The notes under the pieces were generated by a model. It did no database searches. It was not told the origin of the DNA and saw only the letters and a program-made list of their open reading frames with translations. 64,000 nt of DNA from Phlyctochytrium arcticum (Eukaryota > Chytridiomycota > Chytridiomycetes > Chytridiales > Chytridiaceae), in the NCBI GenBank assembly GCA_025602905.1, contig JAHLKI010000017.1, positions 62,001-126,000 of the forward strand, written 5' to 3'. Shown one piece after another: positions 1 to 10,206 of the stretch (its first letter is position 1; each line of letters begins with the position of its first letter). A program made the position numbers and the translations under genes.

Positions 1-593
1 ATTCAAAAAGTCTGTCACCTCTGTCACCTTTTTTTTCCCTACATAGAAACACTACACTACTTTATTAATCAATTTTTATTTTCCTACATGTATCGAGTGG
101 TGACAGGTAAAAAAAAAGTCTGTCACCAAGTCTGTCACCACCTGTCACCCCTCTTCATCAATCCCCAAATCACTCATTTTTCAATTATATCCCTACAAAG
201 TATCGAGCCGTCTTTGTTCGCTTCTCCGATACTACCGCTCGCAGTTCTTTGTAAAATGTGATTCGCTCACAAAGAAAAGGGGTGCAGTTTTGGGGTGCAG
301 TTTTTTTCCCCTCCATGTATCAAGTGAGAGACACTTTTTATTATATATTCCCCTCCACTTTATATGTAGGGGTGCAAGGGGTGCAGTTTTTTTGAGGTAA
401 AGTCCCTGGGGAGGTAGGGGGGGAGGGACTAGTTAGTAGTTCACACGTTCTGTGAACTTCTTCTCACTCATAAAAATTCTATAAGAAAAATAAACATTCA
501 AAAAAACTGCACCACTTGCACCCTCTTTTTTTACCTCCATAGAAACACTACACTACTTTACTAATAAATTTCTATTTTCCTACATGTATCGAG
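1..593. repeat. Iteron-like short-repeat region with a roughly 500-bp duplicated block
   Basis: Seen: the heptamer TGTCACC occurs directly at 13, 22, 121, 133 and 143 and inverted at 99-105. Farther on the same layout is spelled with TGCACC/GGTGCA (around 280-390, 505-525 and 605-640). Positions 1-98 and 497-593 align as diverged copies, both containing the string ATAGAAACACTACACTAC followed by TACATGTATCGAGT; a third variant of that last string is near 313. No reading frame here looks like protein. Inference: clustered copies of a short motif next to a replicative primase-helicase gene resemble iterons of a replication origin, or an array of promoter sites. Function is unproven. Confidence 0.55.
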
Positions 594-751
594 TAGGGTG
601 CAGTTTTTTAAAACACCTGCACCCTACCTGCACCCCTTTTTTTTACTAACCTCCAATTATTCACTTTTATACTATCCCTTCATCACCAACCCCAGCAACT
701 TCTCACTAATTGAAATGTTTGATTCATGCCCTTTTTGACTACTTTCCTTTT

Positions 752-887
752 CTGGGCTCTGGGTCGGCTTTTTTCGACATTATTTCTGTTTTTTTCTCTT
801 TCTTGTTCAATTTCTTCGTTCTTTTTTTCTTTTAAATTGTACGAATCTTTAAAAAACCAGAGACCCAGAGACCCAGTTTTTATCGAG
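752..887 (+). repeat. Inverted repeat, left arm
   Basis: This arm, with CCAGAGACCCAGAGACCCAG at its inner end and GTCGGCTTTTTTCGAC at its outer end, returns in reverse complement at 3775-3914. The two arms bracket the primase-helicase gene exactly. They could be old terminal inverted repeats of a small element, or an inverted duplication of a flanking gene piece. Confidence 0.6.
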
Positions 888-1025
888 TGCTTACTTATAC
901 CGTTTCTATCCTGTCTCACTCTATTATTATCATGCACAAAATGTTTTCTACTACAAAATATAGAAAACATCGAGACACTCTTACACCCTTTTCTGGGAAA
1001 CCCATTTTACTGCCATTTCCTATCT

Positions 1026-1099
1026 CCACCCCTCTTCATCAAAACCCGAATCACTCACTTCTTCCAATTCTATCCCTACAAAGTATCGAGCCGTCTTTG
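1026..1099 (+). repeat. Direct repeat of 150-216, overlapping the helicase 3' end
   Basis: The segment CACCCCTCTTCATCA through CCCTACAAAGTATCGAGCCG at 1026-1099 repeats 150-216 with few changes. In the minus direction it covers the last codons of the primase-helicase frame, whose stop is at 1076. The other copy lies 880 bp away in non-coding DNA, so a piece of the gene end, or a regulatory block around it, was duplicated. Confidence 0.6.
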
Positions 1100-3584
1100 A
1101 ACCTTGCTATAACCATAATAATCCTCTTGTGCTTTTCTTTTTTCTGACATATTTGTAACCTCCTCTACATCATCTCGTTGGATTTGGTATTGTGGAGGTG
1201 TTATCTCTTCACGTACAATTTCTAAATCCATGATAAAAGTAGATTTTGAACGATTGGCTGGGTCATATTTGTCACAACACTTATCTTTCCCTCCTCTCGC
1301 TTTGTTCTTGCACGATTTACAAATGTGTTCTCGAACAACCGTATATCCCAATGTTTTGAATGTGGAATAATCATTATCATCCCATTTTGCCTTCTCGTTT
1401 GGATGATTAAATCGCATAAAGTTTTGGTATGATTTTTTCACATCATCAAGTGAACATCGAATACGAGGCTCGCAAACAGTTTTTCGTACATAGAAACATG
1501 CACCTTTCGATTTGTTTTCCTCTGGACTCGCAGTTAGAAATCCGTGTAGCCAATTCGTGGCCACACGTGCCAATTCACGATTGTCAATATAGTAAGTTGG
1601 GGAAAAACTCCAAAAATCTCTGCACTTGTTCTTGTTAATAACGTTAAAGTAGGCTGTTAAACATTTCAAGATAAGGTCGGGCAGTTCATTTTCAATAATG
1701 GTAGCCTCCAAAGAGTTATCCTTTTCTTGAATGAAATGCTCGAATAGGAAGATTGGGATACGTCTTTCAATAGCCCCTTTCTTATCCTCATATCGCGGGA
1801 AAATGTTCCCTGCCATTATTAAAGGTACTCGAAATTTTCCAGACATGGCTTTCTTGTGTTTTCCTGGAATATTGAGATGGTCGCCGTCAATCATATTTTG
1901 CAACATAGTGACATCTTAGGACATCCTGCATTTTATGAGGCATGTCAGGTACTACGAGCAAATCTTTATCATGCAAATTCTCTAATCCAAATACTTTTTC
2001 TTGATTTGCAGATATTACACCTATTTGGTCTGGTGGATGCATTGCTTTGACACAATTGAGAACCGTTGATTTCCCTGTATTAGATTCTCCTAGTAACAAC
2101 AATGCCACATTTAATCTGTCATGTTGCCCGACTTTGAAAAATGTTCTTCCAATTAATGCAAGTAAAATTTCGAATATCTCTGAAATCTCCTCTACACTCT
2201 TGTCCTGTAATTGATAAAGAACCACACTGTCAAAAACAGGTGTGTGCATATTCCCAGTGAACAATTGATCAATATAATATCGGGCTACTTTCTTCTTTGT
2301 AAACTTATGTTCATAAGCATAGAATTTTTGTGTATCCAATTCGAGAATTCCATTCTGAAAAGCCAAGATATTCATATCGACCTTCATAAAAGGGAGTTCT
2401 TCATCGTCATACACTTTCAAATGGTTAAGAATATCGTTAAATCGCTTTGGACTTGATTTAAACATCCTATTCTTTCGGAGAACATGATTTATAAATTCTT
2501 CGTATTTCATATAACGAACATAAGCGCAAGGTTTTTTTTCCACTGGCTTATATATATAATCCTCTTTCTTTAGCAACTGATATTTTTGAGAGTTTTTCCA
2601 TAATTCGCTCATCAGAAGGAAATGTGGAGTATCCGCCTTTTTTGGTTCTTGTTCTTCCTGGGCTGGGTCGGTTATCAATCGAGTAAAATGTTTATCTCCT
2701 GTGCTTGGGCGACAAACAAATAAAAGGTTGTTACCATGGCGAACTAGAAAGGGGTGATTTTTGTGTGAAACATGCTTTCGACTACAAATTGAACAGTCAA
2801 AGTCTTCTGTTTCCTTCAATATTATTCTCTGGTATTTATCGATAGATACCATCTGGTGATTTTTGAAATATGTCGTTTTCTTGAACAGTGTAAAGTCGTC
2901 ACTATTGACAACATCATTTACAAAAAGTTCGGTGAATGACTTTACTTGTTGATTTTTATGGTCTGTGAATGATTTCTTTCCGCATGTTTTTAGAATGTTT
3001 TCCTTGATCCAGTTTGGAAGTTCTGTAATTACAACGTCTTCTATCTTTTCATTTGGTTGCCAAACATACTGACCAATTTCAGAAATACTCGGAGGGGACA
3101 TGACAAATCCACCATCTCCTCGAATGTCTATTGCACATAATTGTTCATCTATAGACATAACATTTGAATTGGTGGTTTTCACAACTCCTGCCAAAGATTC
3201 GTCCCAAACGAAATAATAATGACGTCCCCCACTTGGCGTTTGACAACGAAGAGTTTGTGGTTCTCCACCATTTGCTTCACACAGTACATTCCAATCATTG
3301 AGTCCGGAAGTTTTTCTGTACATTTCCGAACTCACTGCTTGACTAGCAACCTTGTTATCAACATCAACTACAATCACACAGGATTTCGAACCAGTAAGAA
3401 CGCCAATATTTGCTTTTGCGCCATATATTTTTCCTACAGATTTGTTCCAATCTTTGACCGAGTAGTTTTTCCAATCACCAAGTGGATGTTTCTTTGAGAT
3501 ATGCGCTGGGATTGGAACCAAACCTTTCTTCAATAGTTTGGTTTTTGCTGACTTCAATTCTTCGAGAGTTAGACCGAAATTCAT
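1076..3584 (-). pseudogene. Virus-type primase-polymerase fused to an SF3 helicase, one frameshift
   Basis: Replication protein that would make primers and unwind DNA for a DNA virus or Polinton-like element. Seen: ATG at 3582-3584; an N-terminal archaeo-eukaryotic primase / PrimPol-like region (residues about 1-200, with VIVVDVDN and SGGRHYYFV); a middle zinc-type CSIC/RKHVSH region near residue 265; an SF3 helicase with Walker A GESNTGKS near residue 505 and LLVVPDMP after it. The frame breaks near 1905-1925, where a single-base shift moves the reading into the second frame (1076-1906), which holds PLIMAGN, an Arg-rich GAIERRIPIF finger region and a C-terminal CKSC...CCDKY zinc motif. Together about 840 codons, a usual length for the fused family. 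The frameshift marks it as a relic unless it is a sequencing error. Flanked by inverted repeats. Confidence 0.8.
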
Positions 3585-3774
3585 TCTGTTACTTGCAAGG
3601 ATAACAAATGTATGAAAGTATACAGTTGTTTGTCTTTATATAGGAATATAACGCATCTTTTCAAACCCAGTATTACCCATTTTTCTACTCGGTTACTTTT
3701 GTTTTCATCTGTCTTTTTTAAAAACATCTGCGCATATGCTGGTAATTTACATCGAAGAAGGAATATTTCAACAC

Positions 3775-3914
3775 TCGATAAAAAAATGGGTCTCTGGGTC
3801 TCTGGTTTTTTAAAGATTCGTACAATTTAAAAGAAAAAAAGAAGGAAGAAAATGAATAAGAAAGAGGAAAGAATAGAAAAAATGTCGAAAAAAGCCGACC
3901 CAGAGTACCAGAAA
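3775..3914 (-). repeat. Inverted repeat, right arm
   Basis: Reverse-complement partner of 752-887; TGGGTCTCTGGGTCTCTGG begins the arm and AAAAAAGCCGACCCAGAG ends it. It sits between the start of the primase-helicase gene (minus strand) and the next plus-strand viral gene at 3974, in a position where a divergent promoter would be expected. Confidence 0.6.
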
Positions 3915-3973
3915 GTTCTGCTCACAAAAAAGACATTTAAAGAAATAGGTCGTTCTTTATAGAATTCCAAAGA

Positions 3974-4536
3974 ATGACACATTATCGGGGAATTTTTGAG
4001 TCGGAACTGGTCAAAAACTCTGTTGCGGATACCTTGGAAGAGGCGATTCTAGAATGGACAGTAAAGGTACATTCTACCGAGAGAATGTATGTATTTGTAC
4101 GCACAAGATAAAGGAGAATTGCCAAGTTCAATCTGTAATAAATGGAAAGACATTAATTATTGGCAATTGTTGCATTACACGTTTCTTTCCCGAACACGAG
4201 CGTGAGAAAATGTGTGAAGATTTGCGTAAAAGAAAGGCTATTACCAAGAAATGTGAAATTTGTAAAAAGCGACACTATAAACAGAAGGCTTTGAATGAGG
4301 AACTATGCGATAGATGTCATTTGGATGTACTAAAATGTGTCAAATGTGGCGATTATTTCCCATGCCGTGATGTGCAAGAGCGAAAATGGAAAACTTTGTG
4401 TTTGATTCACTGGGCTGAAAGTACAAATCGGGTATTAAAGAAAATTCCGAAAAAATATGATCCAAACGAAAGACCCGTGATTGTGCTCGTAATGGATATA
4501 ACGCACGAATATCAAAGGAAAAGCCAGATTACATAA
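3974..4536 (+). pseudogene. Virus-like zinc-binding protein, frameshifted near its N-terminus
   Basis: Unknown function; Cys-rich proteins with this pattern are recalled from large DNA viruses. The main frame (4054-4536) has VCICTHKIKENC, a VGN-like IIGNCCITRF segment, then CEICKKRHY, CDRCHLDVLKCVKCGDYFPC, so two or three zinc ribbons. Upstream, another frame from ATG 3974 reads MTHYRGIFESELVKNS...EEAILEW and runs into the main frame near 4060. An acidic EEAI.EW stretch before the first CxC pair fits the family, so I read this as one gene with a single-base frameshift. It is divergent from the primase-helicase gene. Confidence 0.5.
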
Positions 4537-4884
4537 CATTGTGCAAAAAACATTACAGGAATCGGTGGAATTATGATGAATAAAATCACTTTGGAGGCAA
4601 TCTATCGGAATCATCAGTATTTTTTAATATAGCATAGCGCACCCGTAAAAAGGGGGGCAAATCGTTGATCTTGATAATCTCGATAATCTAGGATTATCAG
4701 GAACATTAGGATTATCGATATTACCCCCCACCGCCCATATATGACATGGGACATTTTATAAAAACAAAGTCCAAACTCTGACATAATGTCGGACATTTTT
4801 AAAGTTTGTGTTATTTGCTAGACTTATCAGGATACAAAAGAACAACAAGACGACCAGAATCATTGCTTTAACCCCCCATTCAGA
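4537..4884. other. Intergenic region with short GATAATC-type repeats
   Basis: No gene seen. Between 4660 and 4720 the words GATAATC and GGATTATC alternate on both strands and could form small hairpins. After them come a C-rich run (TTACCCCCCACC) and two ACATGGGACATTTT / GTCGGACATTTTT words 50 bp apart. A similar C-run plus short-repeat layout occurs at 8950-9016, so this may be a shared regulatory or end sequence. Confidence 0.3.
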
Positions 4885-5340
4885 ATGTACCGCACGGCTT
4901 TACAAACTCCAAATCTCATCGAGAATGTGTACAAGAACTTGAAGAAAATAGACGATTCTGTTTGGGCAATTGGTGAAAGGGCTGAACCAATGAGTGAGAT
5001 TATCGAAAAATGGGCTCCAATTCATGAAACCGGACAGTACATATTCGAACATTTGGATTCTATTCGCGAAATTCAAAAGTCTTTTGACCAACTTATGAAG
5101 ATTCCCTTGGAGTTTGACGAAGAAGAAGAGGATGAGGCAAGACATCTCTACAATGAAACGGAACTCCTACTATTTGATATTGTGGCAAACATTGACTCGG
5201 TTTCACCGGACATGTTTAAAAAACCGGATACACATACACCAGCACCAGCACCACTCCCTTCAACCCAGCCAGAACTTCAACAAATGCCCGAACCCAACCC
5301 CATACAAAACATTGAAAATCCACACCCTTCGCCAACATGA
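4885..5340 (+). CDS. Unknown acidic protein with Pro-rich tail
   Basis: I do not recognise this gene. ATG at 4885; 151 residues. Residues 1-110 look helical, with an acidic run EEEEEDE near 78, followed by a tail rich in Pro and Gln from about 115 (PAPAPLPSTQP). The stop at 5338 may itself be the result of a frameshift: immediately downstream another frame continues as a basic, helical stretch (LKKKERFQKERESLVETM), which then leads into the zinc protein at 5419. So this, 5343-5430 and 5419-5742 may be pieces of one longer viral gene. Confidence 0.4.
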   Translation: MYRTALQTPNLIENVYKNLKKIDDSVWAIGERAEPMSEIIEKWAPIHETGQYIFEHLDSIREIQKSFDQLMKIPLEFDEEEEDEARHLYNETELLLFDIVANIDSVSPDMFKKPDTHTPAPAPLPSTQPELQQMPEPNPIQNIENPHPSPT

Positions 5341-5342
5341 AC

Positions 5343-5742
5343 TGAAGAAAAAGGAACGTTTTCAAAAGGAAAGAGAGAGTCTTGTAGAAACCATGCGAAA
5401 TGTTGTCAAATCTTTTAAATGGATGGACATTACGAGAGCCAGGAGAATTTCAAACGCTTTTTCTTTCTCAATCTGTCAACACATACAAAATCACGAGGCA
5501 CCAATAAGAAGATCACCAAAGAATCGGTTTGGAGACTATACGAAACAGTGATGGAAACGGACGGATTTGTACAAGTTCATCAGTATTTCTGCAAAGAATG
5601 TGACAATTTCTGGAAAAGAGGATGCTGCGATAAGTACAAAAAGTCAACTCGTGGAAATCGACTGTGGATTGTCAAGAATGCATGTTTTCCAGACAAGTTT
5701 CATGAGCATTGTCGCCAAAGTACGCATACATATCCATATTAA
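5343..5742 (+). pseudogene. Stand-alone copy of the helicase C-terminal zinc domain, shifted frames
   Basis: The 5419-5742 frame ends with CKECDNFWKRGCCDKY...GNRLWIVKNA. The primase-helicase C-terminus at about 1220-1320 (minus) has CKSC...DKCCDKY...STFIMDLEIV. Spacing of Cys residues and the CCDKY core agree, so the two are homologous domains. Preceding helical residues (FKRFFFLNLS..) also resemble the helicase segment before its zinc motif (YQNFMRFNHP). The first 75 bases are in another frame. Either a paralogue carrying only the origin- or template-binding domain, or a broken duplicate. Function is inferred only. Confidence 0.5.
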
Positions 5743-5806
5743 GTAAAAGGTCTAACAAGCACTACTTAAGCGACCAGGAATGGATTTATGAATAACATCA
5801 TTAGAA

Positions 5807-7319
5807 TTAAGTAATATACGAAATATAATTATCGCGCTTGTGCGTTTCTGTAGCCAACTTTGTCGCCATCTCACGGAACACGGGTTCTGCACTAGGTGCA
5901 CAGTTGTTAGCATACAAAATAAATCGTTGCCTATTTCTCAACATGTAATCCTCTGATTCATCCTTGGCTAAACCTCGTAACATATCAAGTTGAAGAACTT
6001 CCGACGGCAATGGAAGTGTCACTGTCTTGCGCATTTCCAACGCTCCTGTTGCTGGGAGGGGTGGCAGGTCTCGGAACGTCTCAAAGTCCCGCAATTCCCG
6101 CTTGGTAAGTTGTTCGAACTGATGTCCGCCGTGTAGTATCCACCTTTGCATCACCCCAAGAGCCACCTCTCGGCTAACTTGGCCTATGAACAGACCATCT
6201 CTTGGTTTTAATTCGTCTTTCCCCATAGAAGCAAAAAAGAGGATTTGCCAAAAGTCATTCAAGTCCGTCAGTACGACGATTCGATCGAGAAAATAGAGGG
6301 CACTATCCAAATACAGCAGCGCCTCTGCTTTTGCTTGAGTCTTCCCCTGTTCTGGGTTTTTCTTCAACTCGATAAAACAAATTGGATTATTCCTAATTGT
6401 AATGACGAGATCCGCATTCCCAGTTATGGCACTGACGTCCGCCCCCTCGAAACTCCGTCGAGCATTAATAGATTGGGCATTCTTGACTTGCACACTTCCC
6501 ATGGAATTAATGTCTAACGCATTCGACAACCATGCAGAGGTTTGCTGCCATTGCTGCCCCTCTTGTTCCGGACCCCATTTATAAGGAGTAGCGATTTTTG
6601 GAGGAGTAGGAGTACCTTCAAAGTCGCTGTCTTCACCCTGCTAAACGTATCAGCCACTGAAAGGGGAAGCATATGACCACATATAGCCAACTTACGTAAA
6701 TTTCCACGAAACCCAGCGAGTTGAGGACGCTTTGAAGGGCCTGCTCGCCGATTTGCGAAGCGGGCACTGTGCCTTTTTCTACCGTAACAAGTGACAAGTG
6801 AGCATGCCATTGACAGACACTTGATAACGAAACAACTAACTCTGCTTTTTTGAAGCCTCTTGCTGTAATTCCTCAACTCGTGTGAGTTTTCGTAGAATCT
6901 CCGATTGACGTTCATCTGGAAGACGAAAGAAGAAGCCATGACCGTAATTAGCAAGACTGTCGACAAGGACAACCCGAAAACACTTCCTTACCACTCGTTG
7001 TCGGCTGACTTCGCTCCGGCACCACAATCAGCAGCGGGCTCTTGCTCGTGGTCGTCTGTAGCGACCCTACAACATCGCCCGGGTCGATAAAGTGCTTGGG
7101 GTCGGGTTCGTCTTTGTCCCTGTCGAGTGCTGCTTTGCTGGCATAGACCTTGAGTCTTCCGGGTGCCACACCATGAAAAGTCGAATCGTCCTTCCACTTC
7201 TGCCAAACGGCATCGCGCAAGTCGTCCACAAGTTCGCCGGCTGCAGCCAGAGGAATGGAGGAAGGGTCGGATAGTCTGTCCCCACTCGCAGCGACCAGAG
7301 TATACCACAGTCGTTGCAT
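5807..7319 (-). CDS. Crinkler-type protein with PD-(D/E)XK nuclease-like C-terminus
   Basis: Crinkler (CRN) family proteins are modular effectors or nuclear proteins of oomycetes, chytrids and other fungi. Proposed start ATG 7317-7319. Exon 1 (to about 6992) encodes a ubiquitin-like header (MQRLWYTLVAASGD...IPLAAAGELVDDLRDAVW...LLIVVPE). A middle exon around 6840-6980 gives YGHGFFFRLPDERQSEILRK and a short coiled segment with an Arg/Lys/Gln-rich end. The last exon, 5807-6637, opens after a CAG acceptor and runs in phase to the stop (277 codons). It holds the restriction-endonuclease-like core: ADLVITIRNN followed by CFIELKK, the D...ExK signature. The exact middle splice sites are not settled. 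Base composition is richer in G+C than the viral DNA on both sides, so it looks inserted between two viral blocks. Confidence 0.65.
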
Positions 7320-7560
7320 GCTGGGTCGCTGGTCGTTTCTGGATTTCTGCCTGCTTTGGTTTCCGAGAGTCAACAACTGCACTGCAGGCGCGCAGGTGGC
7401 TTATGTCAGTGGCACAGATATCAAAAAGTAGCGCGTGGGCGGCGTGATAACATCGGTTCTGTACAATGGGCAGTACTAGAGGCAGCACTAGAACCAGTAC
7501 AGTGCATTCATATAAATTCTCAAGGAAAACGCCCTCCAAGGACTTTTTCCAGCATACACT

Positions 7561-7809
7561 TTGCGGCTTGTTCCAACACAAACGACTCCATTAGCCGCTC
7601 AGCCCGTCAATCCTCCACCAACTCAGGAAGGATATTACGAGGTAGACTACATCATTGACAAGCGAACCCGCATGGTAAATGGAGAGGAAGGGGTCGAATT
7701 CCTTGTAGAGTGGGTCGGGTATAACAACCCACAAGACAATTCGTGGGTTCCGCTTGGAGATTTTGGAGACAATAGGGAAGCAATTTACGAGTTTGAACCG
7801 AATAATTGA
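7561..7809 (+). pseudogene. Chromodomain fragment
   Basis: The last 65 residues form a complete-looking chromodomain: YYEVDYIIDKR, then VEFLVEWVGYNNPQDNSWVP, ending in EAIYEFE and a stop. The aromatic cage positions (Y, W, Y/W) are present. No convincing start or upstream domain is seen, because the Crinkler gene begins 240 bp upstream on the other strand. Chromodomains sit at the C-terminus of many Polinton and Ty3/gypsy integrases, so this is probably the tail of a lost integrase. It may instead be a small stand-alone viral chromodomain protein. Confidence 0.6.
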
Positions 7810-7855
7810 TCATTTACATAGGAGAGAATACAACACATTTACAAAATCTACTCAT

Positions 7856-8868
7856 CTACATCCATTCTTTCTGTTCTATTATACAACATTCCTTGTGTAA
7901 TTGAGTGGTTTTTGCATAGTTTAGTTTTTCCAAGTCTCGGTAGGAAAATGTCTTATCAGTTGCAAATGCGATGATGGTCTCAATGATTCGAATAATAATA
8001 CGAGTTGTTATACCATCGCCCAAGATTGTACGAAGCCCTGTATTGACCAATTTCTGCAGTGTATCCGGAGAGAATGGACGACCATGTTTACTCCGAAAAA
8101 GGTATCCATGGTCTTGACAAATCTTTTCTGAATCTGTTGTAGTATTGTCTCATCAGAATTTTCAACTTTTCATTTGACACAACAGTAATAATTGGAACTC
8201 CGGCATCAACTTTCACTCGCTTGAATGCCAGCATAACCTGCTCATTGTCATGATCTTCGACAAATATCAGATTGTCACTGATAGAATTCCCATCAAACTT
8301 TAAGTGTGCTAGTGGAAACAGTGGCATGTGTAGAAGATAATAGGCAACAATTGTAAATACAATCTTCTCCTCATTCTCCACCACAATTTCATCAAATTGG
8401 TCAAGGGCAGTATCAATCAACTCTTCCACTTTATTATAAACCTTTTTGAATTCAACAATGTCTATCTCGGCACTGTCTAATGCGTTCTTCTCCTTTTTGG
8501 AAAGAATCCCATCTTTTCTATGGTCCGTGTCCTTCCCATAACTATCTTGATATTCTTTGATCAGTTTGGAAATGCGTTGTTTATCTACATCAACAGAAAC
8601 CCCAGGTAAATCTGTGGATAACATTGTACGGACATGACCTAAATGATTCTTGACAACAGTGTGTAGGACGATAGGCATTTTTTGCATGATCAAACAAAGT
8701 GTTTGCAAATTCTGCTACATCTTCCTTTGTATTGAGGTCTTTGATTGTATCTAGAAGCCCTTTTTCGGTAATGGCTATCAAGTACTGCAGACGACGGTTT
8801 ACTTCAGTGGAAAAACTGGTGCTGGCGAGTTTTTGTTTCAAGATGTGGACAATTGTTTCTTTGTTCAT
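7856..8868 (-). pseudogene. Tyrosine-recombinase-like protein, two frameshifts
   Basis: Three minus-strand frames join end to end: 8590-8868 (MNKETIVHILKQKL...), 8088-8708 and 7856-8050. The first break lies at an A-run near 8680, the second near 8100. Joined they give about 330 residues. The middle has AYYLLHMPLFPLAHLKFDGN and a basic KRVKVDAG; the last part reads KHGRPFSPDTLQKLV, then ITTRIIIRIIETIIA and LEKLNYAKTTQLHKE. That order resembles the catalytic half of tyrosine recombinases (box I, then R..., then a MGHS-like and terminal Tyr region), but the HxxR box is poor. PLV-type elements commonly carry such integrases. Family call is tentative. Confidence 0.4.
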
Positions 8869-8951
8869 GGTTGTGGTTTACCTTTATCTTTGTGGTAGGT
8901 CTTGTCCTATATAACAATATAATTCATCGGATACCCTGTAATTCATAAGCC

Positions 8952-9016
8952 CTTGCTGGAGATGTACAATAATACCCCCCTGCTGGAGATCAACGATTAT
9001 GCCCCCTGCTGGAGAT
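8952..9016 (+). repeat. Three tandem CTGCTGGAGAT units
   Basis: TGCTGGAGAT occurs three times, separated by AT-rich spacers and C-runs (ATACCCCCC, ATGCCCCC). Directly after lies a GC hairpin (GGGCCCCGGGCTGCGCTGCGGGG, 9029-9051). It may mark the border between the viral block and the Helitron region. Confidence 0.4.
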
Positions 9017-9245
9017 TATCTAGATAAGGGCCCCGGGCTGCGCTGCGGGGATTAGCTCTGGTATATGATGGTTAATGCAATGCTAACGGGGGAATGGAGT
9101 GTACGAGGAAGTTATCATATTAGCGAAAATAAACGAACAGACATGAACGAACAAATTGTCCAGAAAAACGTCATAACAAGTAATACAAACTTGAAGCAAG
9201 GAAAGTTATAAAACGATGAAGAATGGCACTGTCAAAGTAAGGAGG

Positions 9246-10206
9246 CTAATCATAATAATTGCGCAGGCGGTTGTGGGTGGAGAGAGGGGCGTCGTCGTCG
9301 TCGTCGTCTGATTCATGATCGAGCTGCACGACAGGCGACGGGTTATTGGAGCTCCTAGCCATGGAGAAACTGTCGTAAAGCTTTCGAGCCTTGGCAGGCG
9401 GGGTATCCGGGGTATCGTAAACGTCGGCAACAGCAGCAACTTTGGACTTGGGAGGCCGACCACGCCGTTTGCCGCTGGCAGTTAGGGTTGACTTCGGGGC
9501 TGGGGGTAAGGGGTCTATGACTGGTTGGGGCTCCGATTGAACCAAGAAGATGGTGCGCGATGGGGGGGGTGGCAACTCCAGAGGACGACGAACTTGGCGA
9601 AGAGAGAGAGGTGGAAGAGGTTGCGGTTGCAACCGGCCCGGTAGGCTTCCGGCCCCAAATGTTCGCAGCTTTAGAGGAAACAGCGGTGGTTGAGGTTGAG
9701 GGCAGCTTTCCGGTGCCGCCGTTAGTGTAAAAGTTGGTGAAGGCGATTTCCCCGAGAGAAATCAGCTCACCGACCACCTCGACAACGGTATTTTGGCGGA
9801 GAACATTGGCTCTTGGTCCCCAACCTCCGGGATGGGTAACTGTGACGGGCCTGAAGGACTCAACGTTGTTTCGATAGACGCGGAATAACACCTTAGCGGA
9901 CTCCTTCTGCGTGGAGTGTACGAGTCCGGTGCAACAAACTTGTGCAGGGAAAGGTTTAGCATCGTCGTGGAGGCGGTGGAGAGTATAGATTTGTAATTCG
10001 TCAGTTGTGGGATCGAGGACCGCGGCAACACAGAAGTAGCAGGCATCGAGGACAGGTTCTTCGATACGGTTTTGCTTAACCCACACGGATGCGGGGAGAT
10101 GGAATATGTCGCCACCTACGATGGGGACCACGAGTTGGACATCGAACTTGTACTTGTCCAACGGAGTAAGCTCGACGACTTTGACGATTGAAGAGATGAT
10201 GAGCAT
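9246..10206 (-). pseudogene. OB-fold-like protein with C-terminal AT-hook, Helitron-linked
   Basis: ATG 10204-10206. Residues 1-165 are a compact beta-rich domain (VKVVELTPLDKYKFDVQLVV..., VTHPGGWGP, NTVVEVVGELISLGEIAFTN) that could be an OB fold of the RPA type. A Ser/Thr/Pro-rich linker follows. The frame then breaks in an eight-G run at 9563-9570 and continues in the next frame to the stop at 9246 with a clear AT-hook, KRRGRPPKSK, and an acidic six-Asp run. It is divergent from the Helitron Rep-helicase gene with 670 bp between them. Some Helitrons are known to carry RPA-like single-strand-binding genes; that fits, but the OB call is structural guesswork. Confidence 0.45.
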
